Source of the DNA: an uncultured Alteromonadaceae bacterium
GTDB taxonomy: Bacteria > Pseudomonadota > Gammaproteobacteria > Enterobacterales > Alteromonadaceae
Length of the DNA: 42,995 bases
Assembly: GCA_947503265.1 (NCBI GenBank)
Contig: CANNDC010000028.1
Location: 1-42,995, forward strand
Direction: 5' to 3'
Part shown: positions 16,472 through 25,516 of the stretch, one piece after another
Layout of the letters: every line of letters begins with the position of its first letter
Numbering within the stretch: position 1 is the stretch's first letter
Translations under genes and position numbers: made by a program
Notes under the pieces: generated by a model
The model's database searches: none
Seen by the model: the letters and a program-made list of their open reading frames with translations, nothing else
What the model was told of the DNA's origin: nothing

Positions 16472-18631
16472 TTAGCTTCGGGTTTTTACTTGCGAAGTGA
16501 TATCTTCCAACTGACCTTGATCCAGTCTCAAAACAACATCTGCTGCCGCTAGAGTTTCAAGTCTATGGGCGATAATCACGCGAGTAATCGATAATTTTTC
16601 TATATTGGTACTTATATTTTTTTCGTTTTCAGTGTCTAGGTGGCTCGTTGCTTCATCTAAAAACAAGATGCTGGGTTGGCTGTATAAAGCGCGAGCGAGA
16701 ATAATTCGTTGTTTTTGTCCACCACTCAGGCTTGACCCCATATCTCCTACCAAGGTGTTGTACTGCATATTCATCGCCATTATCTCTTCATGGATGCAAG
16801 CAAGTTTTGCGCATTCTATTATTTGCTCGATATTTGGACTGCTGTCAAAACCTGAAATATTTTCAGCGATACTGCCGCTAAGCAATTGATCGTCTTGCAT
16901 TACAGCAGCGATTTGACTTCGGTAGTTGTTGATTGAAGAAATAGGGCTTGAATCTACTAGTATCTTGCCGTCTGTGAGAGGATATAGGCCCATAATACAT
17001 TTAAGTAACGTCGATTTACCGCTACCACTTGGCCCCACAATAGCCAGTGATTGCCCAGCTGCTATAGTAAAATTCAAGTCACTAAATACCGGAGAATCTA
17101 ATTCGCTATATGAGAAGCTGAGATGCCTAACTTCAATATTTCCTTTAACCTGATTGCTAGGTTCTCCCGCTTGAATGTGTCCATTAATTGAATTCGAAGG
17201 TGCGATTTCTGTGGGTGTGTGAACGATATCGCCTAAACGGTCAAAATGAAGCTCCAGCATTTTAAATTCAATCCACTTCTCTATCAGTTTGTCGATAGAA
17301 GATATAAATCGAGTTTTATAGGCGATGAAAGCGAATAACATGCCTACCGTCATTAGACTTTGAGTGACGGCTAGAGCAGCAAAATAAATAACCAAAATGC
17401 TTTCCAGCCCGAATAAGAACTTGTTTGCTGTTGAAAAATTGATATTCCACTTTTGAATTTTAATATCAATATTCAGGGCATTAGCTAACCTGTTTTGCCA
17501 TTGGTTCTGCCGCTCAGACTCTTTTTCAAAAAGCTTAATAGTTTGGATGGCTCGAATGGATTCCATAAAATGTGTATTTTCGTTGGCGTCCGCTATCAAA
17601 TCTTCGGCATGCAGCCGTTTCAGCGTCTGAAAAGATATATAGCGGAATACGGCGTAAATCAAAACGATCGCCAAAATCAATAGAGTCAAATTAAGACTGT
17701 AGAAAAACATGACTGTGAGGGTCAAAATTGCCAAAACTCCATCAACGATTACGCTGATAAGGCCCGTTGTCAGAAGTTCTCTAACATGGTTGATTGAATC
17801 GAATCGTGAGACGACATCGCCGATATGTCTCTTTGAAAAATAATCCATTGGGAGTCGTATCAAATGACGAAAGACATTCGTCGCTAGCTGGAAACTCAAT
17901 CGGCTCGAAAAACTAAGGATCATTAGTTCTCGTAAGCTTGAAGTTGCGGTTTCCAGTATCAATAATAAACCAAACCCTAACGCTAGAATTGTCAGCAAAT
18001 TAATGTCGGATCGCATAACCACATCGTCAATCACCATTTGAACGTAGTACGGGTTAGCAATGGCAAAAATTTGTAGAAATAATGAAAGTATCAATATGCT
18101 TGCTAGACTGCGTTTAAGACCCGTTATTCGAGACCAAAAATGGGAAAGTTTTAACTTGTGCTGGTGTGTGCCCTTTTCAAACGAGCTTGTTGGAGTAAGT
18201 TCTAACGCGACACCGGTAAATAACTTATCGACTTCATCTAGGCTGAATGTGCGCTCACCAAATGCAGGGTCGTGCACAATGATTTTTTTACTTGTGACTT
18301 TTTTCAACACAACAAAATGTTTCATTTCCCAATGAAGAATGCAGGGCACTTGCAGTTGTGATAGTTGATCTACCTCCAACTTTAGAGCGCGGGTGGAAAA
18401 GTCCATTTTGGTTGCGACATCCATAATTTGCTTCAACGTCGTACCTTGCGCGGAAACAGAATATTTGTGGCGAATACTGGTTAAGTCGCTTTGATATCCA
18501 TGATATCCCATCACCATCGCTAGGCATGCTAGCCCACATTCGGCCGCTTCAGTTTGCAATATTACGGGTAGCCTTTGGTTGAAGCCGGAAAAAATAGGGC
18601 TACTCATTTTACTTTCTGCACTTGCAATCAT
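16472..18631 (-). CDS. C39-peptidase ABC exporter for GG-leader peptides
   Basis: A 719-residue inner membrane protein of the peptidase-containing ATP-binding transporter class. The N-terminal C39 domain has an intact catalytic set: Gln26, Cys32 (QTEAAECGLACLAM), His105 (HWEMKHFVVL) and Asp121 (VHDPAFG). A six-helix transmembrane domain covers about 165-460. The ATPase domain follows with Walker A GPSGSGKSTLL, signature LSGGQKQR, Walker B ILFLDEATSHLD and H-loop IIAHRLE. It cuts after Gly-Gly and exports the core. Its start overlaps the HlyD stop by four bases (ATGA). The precursor at 15900 is the obvious substrate; the peptides at 5984 and 38027 are possible further ones. Confidence 0.95.
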   Translation of the reverse strand: MIASAESKMSSPIFSGFNQRLPVILQTEAAECGLACLAMVMGYHGYQSDLTSIRHKYSVSAQGTTLKQIMDVATKMDFSTRALKLEVDQLSQLQVPCILHWEMKHFVVLKKVTSKKIIVHDPAFGERTFSLDEVDKLFTGVALELTPTSSFEKGTHQHKLKLSHFWSRITGLKRSLASILILSLFLQIFAIANPYYVQMVIDDVVMRSDINLLTILALGFGLLLILETATSSLRELMILSFSSRLSFQLATNVFRHLIRLPMDYFSKRHIGDVVSRFDSINHVRELLTTGLISVIVDGVLAILTLTVMFFYSLNLTLLILAIVLIYAVFRYISFQTLKRLHAEDLIADANENTHFMESIRAIQTIKLFEKESERQNQWQNRLANALNIDIKIQKWNINFSTANKFLFGLESILVIYFAALAVTQSLMTVGMLFAFIAYKTRFISSIDKLIEKWIEFKMLELHFDRLGDIVHTPTEIAPSNSINGHIQAGEPSNQVKGNIEVRHLSFSYSELDSPVFSDLNFTIAAGQSLAIVGPSGSGKSTLLKCIMGLYPLTDGKILVDSSPISSINNYRSQIAAVMQDDQLLSGSIAENISGFDSSPNIEQIIECAKLACIHEEIMAMNMQYNTLVGDMGSSLSGGQKQRIILARALYSQPSILFLDEATSHLDTENEKNISTNIEKLSITRVIIAHRLETLAAADVVLRLDQGQLEDITSQVKTRS

Positions 18632-19884
18632 TGGACTCTCCCTTGCAAACTGAATAAGGGCTCAAATACCCATTCCAACAAACTTCGTTCACCAAGTTTT
18701 ATATCTGCGTAGAGTGTCATGCCTGACTTCAAATCAATTTGTTTTCCGTAAGCATTGACGAAGGGAGTAGTTAATTTCGCTCTAGCCAAGTAAACAGGTT
18801 GAGCTATCGCGACCGGGGCGGAAATTATTTCGTTAGGTAACAAAATTGACTCTGAAATTTGTAATATTTTCCCTTTGTATAGGCCAAATTTTTGATAAGG
18901 GAAGGCGTCATATCTTAGCTCTACTTCTTGTCCTGCTTCTAAGAAACCCACGGCGCTTACTGGTACGAGTAATTTAGCTTCTATATCGCTTTCTTTTGGC
19001 ACTATTGATAAAAGCGGTTTGTCTGAGATGATTTTTTGACCAATGTTGGCTTGCAGACTGGTAACGACACCATCTCGAGGTGCTTTGATAATATAAGCCC
19101 CTCGGCTATTTAACTGGGTGATTTTAAGGGATACTTCACTTAGTTTTGTATGAATCGAATTAATACTATTTTGATATTCTTCTGGGATGATTACGAGCTG
19201 GGAATTGAGCAGTTGGAGAGTATTGTTCTGACGAATTTTTTCTCTTTGAAGTGCTTGCAAATCGCTTTGTAGAGACAAACTCTGAGATTGAAAGTCATTA
19301 AGTGTTGTTTTGGCAACATGGCCTTTTTCTTTCATTTTTCGTAAGTCTTGAACTTGTTCGCGAATTAACGCATTCCTTTGCTCTACGGTGAGTATTTGCT
19401 TATCCAATCTCTCTAGATCTTGTTTCGCAGCAGAAATTCGCATTTGAACATCTTCAAATTGCATTTTTTTAATCGATTCAAGTCGCTGCTTTTGATCGCT
19501 AAGATATTTTTGTTGCCGTTGATATTCCTTAAGTAAATCCTCTTCAAGGCTAGAGCCAGAGGACAATACTCGCTCGTCGCTAATTCGCAATAAATTTTGA
19601 CCCTCCTGCACATATTCCCCGTTACTGACTAAGACTGATTTTATTTTTCCCATTGATTGCTCGGGATAAACTTTGACAACACCATTTGTCGGTTCTAGCC
19701 AACCTTTGACGGTTTCTGTCCTTGCGTAGCTGCTCGAAATAAGGAAAATGACTATTGCTAGAAACCAAACCGTAATAACCGATCCGATTACCAAATACGA
19801 AGTTTTTGGCAGTACCAAAATCTCTCCTAGGAGTTGGCTCTTCTGATGCTCAACTGCCTGTTTTCGAAACAAACTGGTTTGCAT
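18628..19884 (-). CDS. HlyD/CvaA-type periplasmic adaptor for peptide export
   Basis: A 418-residue membrane fusion protein. It has a cytoplasmic N-terminus of about 30 residues and one transmembrane segment (about 31-50, LVIGSVITVWFLAIVIFLIS). The first half of the lipoyl domain follows (GVVKVYPEQSMGKIKSVLVSNGEYVQEGQNLLRI), then a long coiled coil (about 85-255). The second lipoyl half (IIKAPRDGVVTSLQANIGQKI) and beta-barrel parts close it. It links the C39 exporter to an outer membrane TolC channel that is not encoded in the window. It is the first gene of the operon, with GAAGGAATAAT before the ATG. Confidence 0.93.
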   Translation of the reverse strand: MQTSLFRKQAVEHQKSQLLGEILVLPKTSYLVIGSVITVWFLAIVIFLISSSYARTETVKGWLEPTNGVVKVYPEQSMGKIKSVLVSNGEYVQEGQNLLRISDERVLSSGSSLEEDLLKEYQRQQKYLSDQKQRLESIKKMQFEDVQMRISAAKQDLERLDKQILTVEQRNALIREQVQDLRKMKEKGHVAKTTLNDFQSQSLSLQSDLQALQREKIRQNNTLQLLNSQLVIIPEEYQNSINSIHTKLSEVSLKITQLNSRGAYIIKAPRDGVVTSLQANIGQKIISDKPLLSIVPKESDIEAKLLVPVSAVGFLEAGQEVELRYDAFPYQKFGLYKGKILQISESILLPNEIISAPVAIAQPVYLARAKLTTPFVNAYGKQIDLKSGMTLYADIKLGERSLLEWVFEPLFSLQGRVQ

Positions 19885-20480
19885 ATTATTCCTTCACAAG
19901 TCATTTGTTCTTTTAAAACCCAGTGGGCGAAAAGAACATGAAAAGGTTACCTTATACCATCTACCATCAGACTTAAATTTAGCATTACAACATATAGTTA
20001 GAGTAGGTGTATCCATCCTTGGATTTGCTACTCCCTTAGCAAAAAGTTATGTGCACTTTTAGTTAGCATGAACTTTGTCATCCATGACGACACAGACAAT
20101 ATTTGTCTGTTAGTTTCACAATATTGCTTTTTGCATGGCATCCTAGCCAATCGTTCTTCTTCCTTTATGATTCCATTCAATCGCTTCAATCATTGATGCG
20201 TGCCATCTCGGCATTTATTCCGTAGAAAGCGGCTTTCCTTAAACACGTTCCTTCGTGCCAAATGTTTCTGGATAAAAGAAGAGAAACAAAGACGTTTTCC
20301 TTAACGTCGAAATTAGAATAGTAAGAAAGCCGAAAAATACATTGCAGCTTTGGGGCAAGAAAATAAATTTTTGGGACAGAATTGAAAATAGACTAGGTAT
20401 ACTAAAGGGAGTCAGTATCTAGAATAGTCAATACAGTTATAAAAACGGGACAAGAGTCTAAACAGATAGGACGAAAACAA
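19885..20480. other. Long intergenic region upstream of the peptide operon
   Basis: A gap of 596 bases between the HlyD start (minus strand) and the end of the DUF962 gene (minus strand). I see no protein gene. It holds a 19-bp perfect palindrome (20092-20110), a small inverted repeat GAAAG-CGG-CTTTC (about 20224-20236) and a hairpin GACGTT-TTCCTT-AACGTC (20291-20308). The size suggests a regulated promoter region for the peptide operon. A small RNA cannot be excluded. Confidence 0.5.
20092..20110. promoter_or_regulatory. 19-bp palindrome, candidate operator of the peptide operon
   Basis: The sequence ACAGACAA-TAT-TTGTCTGT is perfectly symmetric with 8-bp arms. It lies about 208 bases before the HlyD start codon. 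Its dyad length fits a dimeric HTH regulator. The binding protein is unknown; the LuxR-type protein of the operon is one candidate. Confidence 0.4.
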
Positions 20481-20786
20481 CTAAAACTTCAGTTTTCCAA
20501 ACAATATATCTTTGAACATTACCCAATCACCTAAAAAACTGTAGAAGGGATAAGTGAACGTCGCAGGGCGGTTTTTTTCAAAGAAAAAATGACCTATCCA
20601 GGCAAATCCATAACCAATTAGCGGTATGAACCAAAGCAATATCCACTGAGAGGTCACAATGACAAACGCGATGAGCAGTAAAATTGCAAAAGATCCGATG
20701 AAGTGCAATCGCCTGCAAGTCAGGTTCTGGTGCTCACTGAGATAGTAAGGATAAAACTCAGAAAACGTTTTAAATTGTTTTTCCAT
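20481..20786 (-). CDS. DUF962 / Mpo1-like membrane protein
   Basis: A 101-residue protein with two hydrophobic segments (about 31-45 and 48-66) between conserved polar motifs. These are FSEFYPYYLSEHQNLTCRRLHFIGS at the start and GYGFAWIGHFFFEKNRPATF, then SFLGDWVMFKDIL, at the end. The His residues in LHFIG and IGHFF are the family hallmark and in yeast Mpo1 bind iron for alpha-oxidation of 2-hydroxy fatty acids. The activity of bacterial members is not established. It is divergent from cnoX. Confidence 0.85.
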   Translation of the reverse strand: MEKQFKTFSEFYPYYLSEHQNLTCRRLHFIGSFAILLLIAFVIVTSQWILLWFIPLIGYGFAWIGHFFFEKNRPATFTYPFYSFLGDWVMFKDILFGKLKF

Positions 20787-21053
20787 TTGGGCAACCTAAG
20801 GCGTAATAATTTTTTCCAATTGAAAATTGTTCAATCTGGCGCTTTTCGACCACGCTGCGAAGTTGAAGTTATTTCAGTCTATGCCAAAAAGTAGCACATA
20901 TTATCTACACAAAGTGTCGTCGATTTGACAATTGTACTCGTAGGATAGAAAGCATACCGAAGTCTTTGTCATGTTTTCATTAGTTAGCACCTTGGAAAAC
21001 ATGAGTTAGTCCCCACTTTTCTTTCAGAAAAACTATTTAAGCAAGGCATGAAT

Positions 21054-21899
21054 ATGCAAAACGTTATTAATATCACAATGGAAAATTTTCAGAATGTGAT
21101 TCTGGAACAATCCAAAGAAAAACATCTACTAATTGATTTTTGGGCACCTAATTTAGAGCAATGTGAACAGCTTGAACCTGTTTTTGCTGGCTTAGTCGCC
21201 AAATTTGAAGGTGATTTACTTTATGGACGAGTCAATTGCCAAGAGCAACAGCAGATTGCACAGCAGTTTGGCATCCAAAGTTTACCAACCGTCCTGCTCG
21301 TCAAAGACGGTCAGCCAGTAGATGGTTTTGCTGGCGTTCAACTAGAAGAGCAAATTCAAGAGATGCTCGAAAAGCATTTACCAAAAGCAAGTGATGGTTT
21401 GTATGCCAAGGCAGTAGAATTTGTAAATCAAGGAGATTATCAGCAGGCTTTTACTAACGCTAAACAAGCCTATGATTTTGACAATACACGGGCAGACTAC
21501 GCCATGATTTTGGCGGATTGTAATGTGGAATTAGGTAACATTAAGCAGGCTAAAGCTCTGTTGGAAAGCATAGGGCTGGTGGACCAGAACGGGTATTATC
21601 ACAGCATCCAGGGCAAAATTGAATTAGCCGAGCAAGCCGCAGAATCACCTGAAATCAAGCAACTGCAGGAAGCATTGGAAAATGACCCAGATAATCTTCA
21701 GATAAAAGTGGATTTAGCCGTACAATTGCACCAAGCTAACCAGCCTCAAGAAGCCCTTGAGCTACTTTTCAGTGTATTGGCGAAAGATCTGAATTTTGCC
21801 GAAGCCAAAAAGTACACGCTTGATATGATTAACGCTATGCCTGACGGTGAGCCGCTTAAATCGCAGTATCGTCGTAAGATATATAGCTTACTTTACTAG
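21054..21899 (+). CDS. cnoX: Thioredoxin-like chaperone with TPR domain (CnoX/YbbN)
   Basis: A 281-residue protein. The N-terminal thioredoxin fold (about 1-110) has LIDFWAPNLEQCEQLEP, where the usual CxxC is reduced to L-E-Q-C37, so only the second cysteine remains. The cis-Pro loop is SLPTVLL. Residues 115-281 are helical tetratricopeptide-like repeats. E. coli CnoX holds oxidised clients and passes them to GroEL; the length and missing first Cys agree. I prefer the ATG at 21054, seven bases after AAGG, over the ATG at 21048, which is only one base from it. The stop codon TAG overlaps the left end of the MITE-like element. Confidence 0.9.
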   Translation: MQNVINITMENFQNVILEQSKEKHLLIDFWAPNLEQCEQLEPVFAGLVAKFEGDLLYGRVNCQEQQQIAQQFGIQSLPTVLLVKDGQPVDGFAGVQLEEQIQEMLEKHLPKASDGLYAKAVEFVNQGDYQQAFTNAKQAYDFDNTRADYAMILADCNVELGNIKQAKALLESIGLVDQNGYYHSIQGKIELAEQAAESPEIKQLQEALENDPDNLQIKVDLAVQLHQANQPQEALELLFSVLAKDLNFAEAKKYTLDMINAMPDGEPLKSQYRRKIYSLLY

Positions 21900-22272
21900 G
21901 GACTGTTTATCTTTGTTCATTTTTTATGTTGGGCGCTAAAATCGCTCAGAGCAAGGCGTCAAGGATGCGGTTTAGTCATCTAAATAAATCGTTGACAACA
22001 CAGCTATGGGGGATTTTAGACCCAACCCTTCGGGCAGTGGCCATTTTTCAGCCATACTGCCCACAAATTCACTTATTTGGAACCATCTAAATAAATCGTT
22101 GACAACACAGCTATGGGGGATTTTAGACCCAACCCTTCGGGCAGTGGCCATTTTTCAGCCATACTGCCCACAAATTCACTTATTTGGAACCACCAAACCA
22201 CATTCATTTGTGATTGTCTGGCTAAAAAATTGCCGACTGCATAATTTATGAACAAAGATAAACAGTCCCTAG
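21896..22272. mobile_element. MITE-like element with 25-bp perfect terminal inverted repeats
   Basis: The left end starts CTAGGGACTGTTTATCTTTG and continues for 25 bases (21896-21920). The right end (22248-22272) is its exact reverse complement. The element is 377 bases long and encodes no transposase; open frames inside it are artefacts of the repeats. The outer CTAG on both sides may be the duplicated target site. The left CTAG contains the cnoX stop codon. It fills most of the convergent gap between cnoX and gppA, and nothing else is seen in that gap (21900-22290). Confidence 0.85.
21977..22190. repeat. Exact 107-bp tandem duplication inside the MITE-like element
   Basis: Bases 21977-22083 and 22084-22190 are the same 107-base unit (starting CATCTAAATAAATCG, ending CTTATTTGGAAC) with no difference that I could find. 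Each unit contains a hairpin-forming stretch, GGGCAGTGGC...GCCATACTGCCC. Exact identity points to a recent duplication by slippage or unequal exchange. Confidence 0.9.
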
Positions 22273-22290
22273 ATATAATCCAAAAGGGGG

Positions 22291-23802
22291 TTAGGCAAAT
22301 ATTAATTGCCAACCCGCCTTGTGCTGCAACCATTTTTCGTTGGCAAGTTCTACATCAAGCAATGGATGATTACTCAACCATCCTTCGGGAAACATCAGTC
22401 GCCATTGTGTTCCATCTACTTCTAGTTTTAACTCTGGTAACAATTCATCTTTTCGACGAATAGACAATATCGTTGCTAGCCTAAGTATTCTGCAAAGCGC
22501 TTGTAGCAGCGGTCTTAATTCGATGTGGTACTGATCGAATATTGCCAAATCGACTTCTTGTCTGTGCAATTTCACCAAATCACGAACACTTTTTCTCTGC
22601 AACTGAGTAAATCCGTTTAAGGACGAATGAGATAAAATGTAAGAACCGTGCAAGTGATGTTGTTTGTACTCTATGTGCAGGCCGATTTCGTGAAGTGTGG
22701 CAGCAGCTTCAATCACTGTCAGTGCGTCGAAATTACAAATATTGGATTGCTCGCAAAGTTGCTTGTATAGCGATAACGAGACATCTTTAACACGATTTGC
22801 TTGGGCTTTATCTATGTGAAATCGTTTTACCGCTTCGTCAATTGAATGTTGACGTCGATCATTTTTTTCGTTGTTTTCGAGCATGCCATAAATTAAACCT
22901 TCACGCAGAGCACCACCAGAAATTTGCATATCTTCTATTTTTAATTGCTCAAACAGCGCGATTAAAATACTCAATCCACTGGGAAAAATAACTCTTCTCG
23001 ATTCAGCTAACCCTTCAATACTGAGGTTGTCCATGTGGCCGCAATCTATGCATTGCTGCATCAAGTTATACAGATAATCTAGCCTGATCGCGTCACTGAT
23101 GCCCTGTTCCACGAGAATTTCAACAATGGCCTGTGGCGTTCCTGATGCACCTAAACATTGCTGCCAGTTAAAGCAAACAAAATCATCAATGACAGGTAAT
23201 AGTTTTTCCTTTGCTGCGGATATTGCATTTTGGAAGTTTTGTTCATGCAAATCACCATTTTCAAAATAGTAATCCATAAAAGTGACACAACCCATCTCCA
23301 AACTAACTAGGTTGATAGGTGTCATATCGTTGCCAATGATAACTTCTGTACTTGCACCACCAATATCTATGACGAGCGAATTTCCTTGATTAGCAGAGGT
23401 ATAAGCAACACCTAAGAATATTTGTCGGGCTTCTTCTTCGCCACTTATAACGTCGAGTTTGTGCTTTAAAATTTGTTCCGCTTTATCGATAAAAATTTGG
23501 GCGTTGTTGGCCAGCCTTAATGTTGCAGTACCGACTACCTTGATATTACTCAGTGGAATATCTTGGAGCCGCTCAGCAAAGGTGGCTAAACATCTCCAAC
23601 CGCGCTCCATGCTTAATTCATCGAGCATCATATTGTCATCTAAACCGGCCGCCAGGCTAACCCTTTGCTTTATTTTACCTATGACTTGGACGCTGCCAGC
23701 CACTACTCTGACAATCACCAGATGAAAACTATTCGAGCCTAAATCGACTGCAGCGTAAAGCTGGTCTTCGACTTCAATTGTTGGGTTTAATTCTGTAGTC
23801 AT
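22291..23802 (-). CDS. gppA: Ppx/GppA family phosphatase (pppGpp or polyphosphate hydrolase)
   Basis: A 503-residue ASKHA-fold hydrolase. Motifs: phosphate 1 AAVDLGSNSFHLVIVRV, a TATLRLANN loop, phosphate 2 VIDIGGASTEVIIG, and SGGALREGLIYGML. A C-terminal HD-like region follows (ATLHEIGLHIEYKQHHLHGSYIL). GppA converts pppGpp to ppGpp and degrades polyphosphate; Ppx removes polyphosphate ends. The sequence alone does not separate them cleanly. The neighbour order gppA-rhlB next to trxA-rho is the same as in E. coli and favours GppA. Its start codon overlaps the rhlB stop by one base. Confidence 0.88.
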   Translation of the reverse strand: MTTELNPTIEVEDQLYAAVDLGSNSFHLVIVRVVAGSVQVIGKIKQRVSLAAGLDDNMMLDELSMERGWRCLATFAERLQDIPLSNIKVVGTATLRLANNAQIFIDKAEQILKHKLDVISGEEEARQIFLGVAYTSANQGNSLVIDIGGASTEVIIGNDMTPINLVSLEMGCVTFMDYYFENGDLHEQNFQNAISAAKEKLLPVIDDFVCFNWQQCLGASGTPQAIVEILVEQGISDAIRLDYLYNLMQQCIDCGHMDNLSIEGLAESRRVIFPSGLSILIALFEQLKIEDMQISGGALREGLIYGMLENNEKNDRRQHSIDEAVKRFHIDKAQANRVKDVSLSLYKQLCEQSNICNFDALTVIEAAATLHEIGLHIEYKQHHLHGSYILSHSSLNGFTQLQRKSVRDLVKLHRQEVDLAIFDQYHIELRPLLQALCRILRLATILSIRRKDELLPELKLEVDGTQWRLMFPEGWLSNHPLLDVELANEKWLQHKAGWQLIFA

Positions 23803-25061
23803 TAACGCCTGTTGTTTCTATTATTATTCGGTCTTTTCTGATAGCTCTTGCCACTTTGTAATCGTTTCCGATGCTGTGGCTTTGGTACTGTCAAATCATC
23901 AAGCAACGCTTCTGGATCATAACTAGATACCGGTATTGTATGTCCAATATATTCTTCTATAGCAGGAAGATTCAAGGCATATTTTTCACATGCGAAGCTA
24001 ATAGCGTGTCCACTTCTTCCCGCTCTTCCTGTTCTGCCAATGCGATGAACATAGTCTTCAGCATCATCTGGTAAATCATAATTGAAAACGTGCGTTACTT
24101 TTTCAATGTGCAGCCCTCTTGCAGCCACATCTGTTGCAACCAAAATATCCAACGTATCCTTACTGAAATTTTCTAGGATTTTTAGCCGCTTACGCTGAGG
24201 GACATCACCACTAAGTAAACCGACTCTGTGGCCGTCTGCTTCCAACCAATCATTAAGTTTTTCACAACTATGCTTAGTATTAGCAAATACGATGGCTTTG
24301 TCTGGCCACTCATCTTCAAGCAAAGTCAGTAGCAGTGCCATTTTGTCTTCGTCTGAAGGATAGAACAATTCCTCTTGAACTCGACTCGCAGTTAATTTTT
24401 CCGCTTCAACCTTGACGTGCATCGGATTATTCATATGTTCATAGGCAAGTTCTTGAACACGGTAAGAAAGCGTCGCTGAGAAAAGCATACTTAATCTTTC
24501 TGTCGGTTTCGGCATGCGTCTGAACATATAGCGAATGTCTTTAATAAAACCTAAATCAAACATTCGGTCGGCTTCATCTAATACAGCCACTTGAACGTTT
24601 TCTAACGAAAACACGTTCTGTTTATAGTAATCAATGATTCGGCCTGTTGTTCCTATTATAATATCGACACCAGATTCTAAAGTTTGGCGTTGACTTTGGT
24701 AACCTTCGCCCCCATAGATTAAACCAAGCGATAGTCCTGTATGTTTACTAAGCAATTCAGCATCGTTATAAATTTGTACTGCTAGCTCACGAGTCGGTGC
24801 CATAATAATTGCTTTAGGCTGATTATTAGTCTCTTTTGGATTCGTTAGTAGGTGATGAAAGGTTGCGACTAAAAACGCTATCGTTTTACCCGTACCAGTT
24901 TGAGCCTGACCAGCAATGTCTTGCCCCTCTAATAGATGAGGTAAACTCAATGCTTGTATAGGAGTGCAATGAATGAAGTTTGCTTCTGTCAAAGCCTTGA
25001 GAATATTCTCGTGAATTGGCAAAGCAGAAAAATGTGTTTCAGTTAAATGTGTTGTTTGCAT
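23802..25061 (-). CDS. rhlB: DEAD-box RNA helicase RhlB
   Basis: A 419-residue ATP-dependent RNA helicase. Motifs: Q motif FIHCTPIQALSLP, Walker A AQTGTGKT, APTRELAVQI, VLDEADRMFDLGF (DEAD), SAT, and the second RecA domain with IVFANTKHSCEKL, VATDVAARGLHIE and HRIGRTGRAG. A basic tail follows (KRLQSGKSYQKRPNNNRNNRR). RhlB unwinds structured RNA for the degradosome in E. coli. The length (421 in E. coli) and the location between gppA and divergent trxA identify it. Confidence 0.95.
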   Translation of the reverse strand: MQTTHLTETHFSALPIHENILKALTEANFIHCTPIQALSLPHLLEGQDIAGQAQTGTGKTIAFLVATFHHLLTNPKETNNQPKAIIMAPTRELAVQIYNDAELLSKHTGLSLGLIYGGEGYQSQRQTLESGVDIIIGTTGRIIDYYKQNVFSLENVQVAVLDEADRMFDLGFIKDIRYMFRRMPKPTERLSMLFSATLSYRVQELAYEHMNNPMHVKVEAEKLTASRVQEELFYPSDEDKMALLLTLLEDEWPDKAIVFANTKHSCEKLNDWLEADGHRVGLLSGDVPQRKRLKILENFSKDTLDILVATDVAARGLHIEKVTHVFNYDLPDDAEDYVHRIGRTGRAGRSGHAISFACEKYALNLPAIEEYIGHTIPVSSYDPEALLDDLTVPKPQHRKRLQSGKSYQKRPNNNRNNRR

Positions 25062-25081
25062 AGCTTATAGCTTATCAGTGC

Positions 25082-25109
25082 TTGCATTAAAAAACAGTTT
25101 CTATATAAC
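25082..25109 (+). promoter_or_regulatory. Predicted sigma-70 promoter of trxA
   Basis: A -35 like TTGCAT (25082-25087) is followed after 16 bases by -10 TATAAC (25104-25109), with a predicted leader of about 45 bases before the trxA ATG. Both boxes deviate from consensus by two or fewer bases. Confidence 0.5.
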
Positions 25110-25160
25110 TCTCATGACGCGCTGAGTCGTTTCAGCGAGAGACCAATTACGGAGAAAAGT

Positions 25161-25487
25161 ATGAGCGACAAAATTATCCAGTTGTCTGACGATAGTTTCG
25201 AGGCGGATGTTATCAATGCTGCTGGTCCTGTCCTAGTTGATTTTTGGGCGGAGTGGTGTGGCCCTTGTAAAATGATCGCGCCAATCTTGGAAGAAGTAGC
25301 GGGAGACTTCGACGGCAAGTTAACAGTTGCCAAGTTGAATGTCGATGAAAATAATGAAACACCGCCTAAGTATGGTATCCGTGGGATCCCTACTTTATTG
25401 CTATTTAAAGACGGAAATGTTGCAGCAACTAAGGTTGGTGCATTGTCTAAGACTCAGTTAGCAGAGTTTTTAGAAGAGAATATCTAA
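25161..25487 (+). CDS. trxA: Thioredoxin 1 (TrxA)
   Basis: A 108-residue thioredoxin of standard length. The active site is VDFWAEWCGPCKMIAP with Cys33 and Cys36, and the cis-proline loop is GIRGIPTLLLFKDG. It is the general cytoplasmic dithiol reductant (ribonucleotide reductase, methionine sulfoxide reductase and others). ACGGAG precedes the ATG at about eight bases. A terminator follows, so rho is at least partly transcribed on its own. Confidence 0.97.
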   Translation: MSDKIIQLSDDSFEADVINAAGPVLVDFWAEWCGPCKMIAPILEEVAGDFDGKLTVAKLNVDENNETPPKYGIRGIPTLLLFKDGNVAATKVGALSKTQLAEFLEENI

Positions 25488-25516
25488 GGTCTCTCATAAA
25501 GATTCTTGAGCAGTTC

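Noticed and set aside
22006..22463. Overlapping open frames inside and at the right end of the MITE-like element
   Set aside because: They are produced by the tandem 107-bp units and terminal repeats; one internal frame contains the same peptide stretch twice, and none resembles a transposase.
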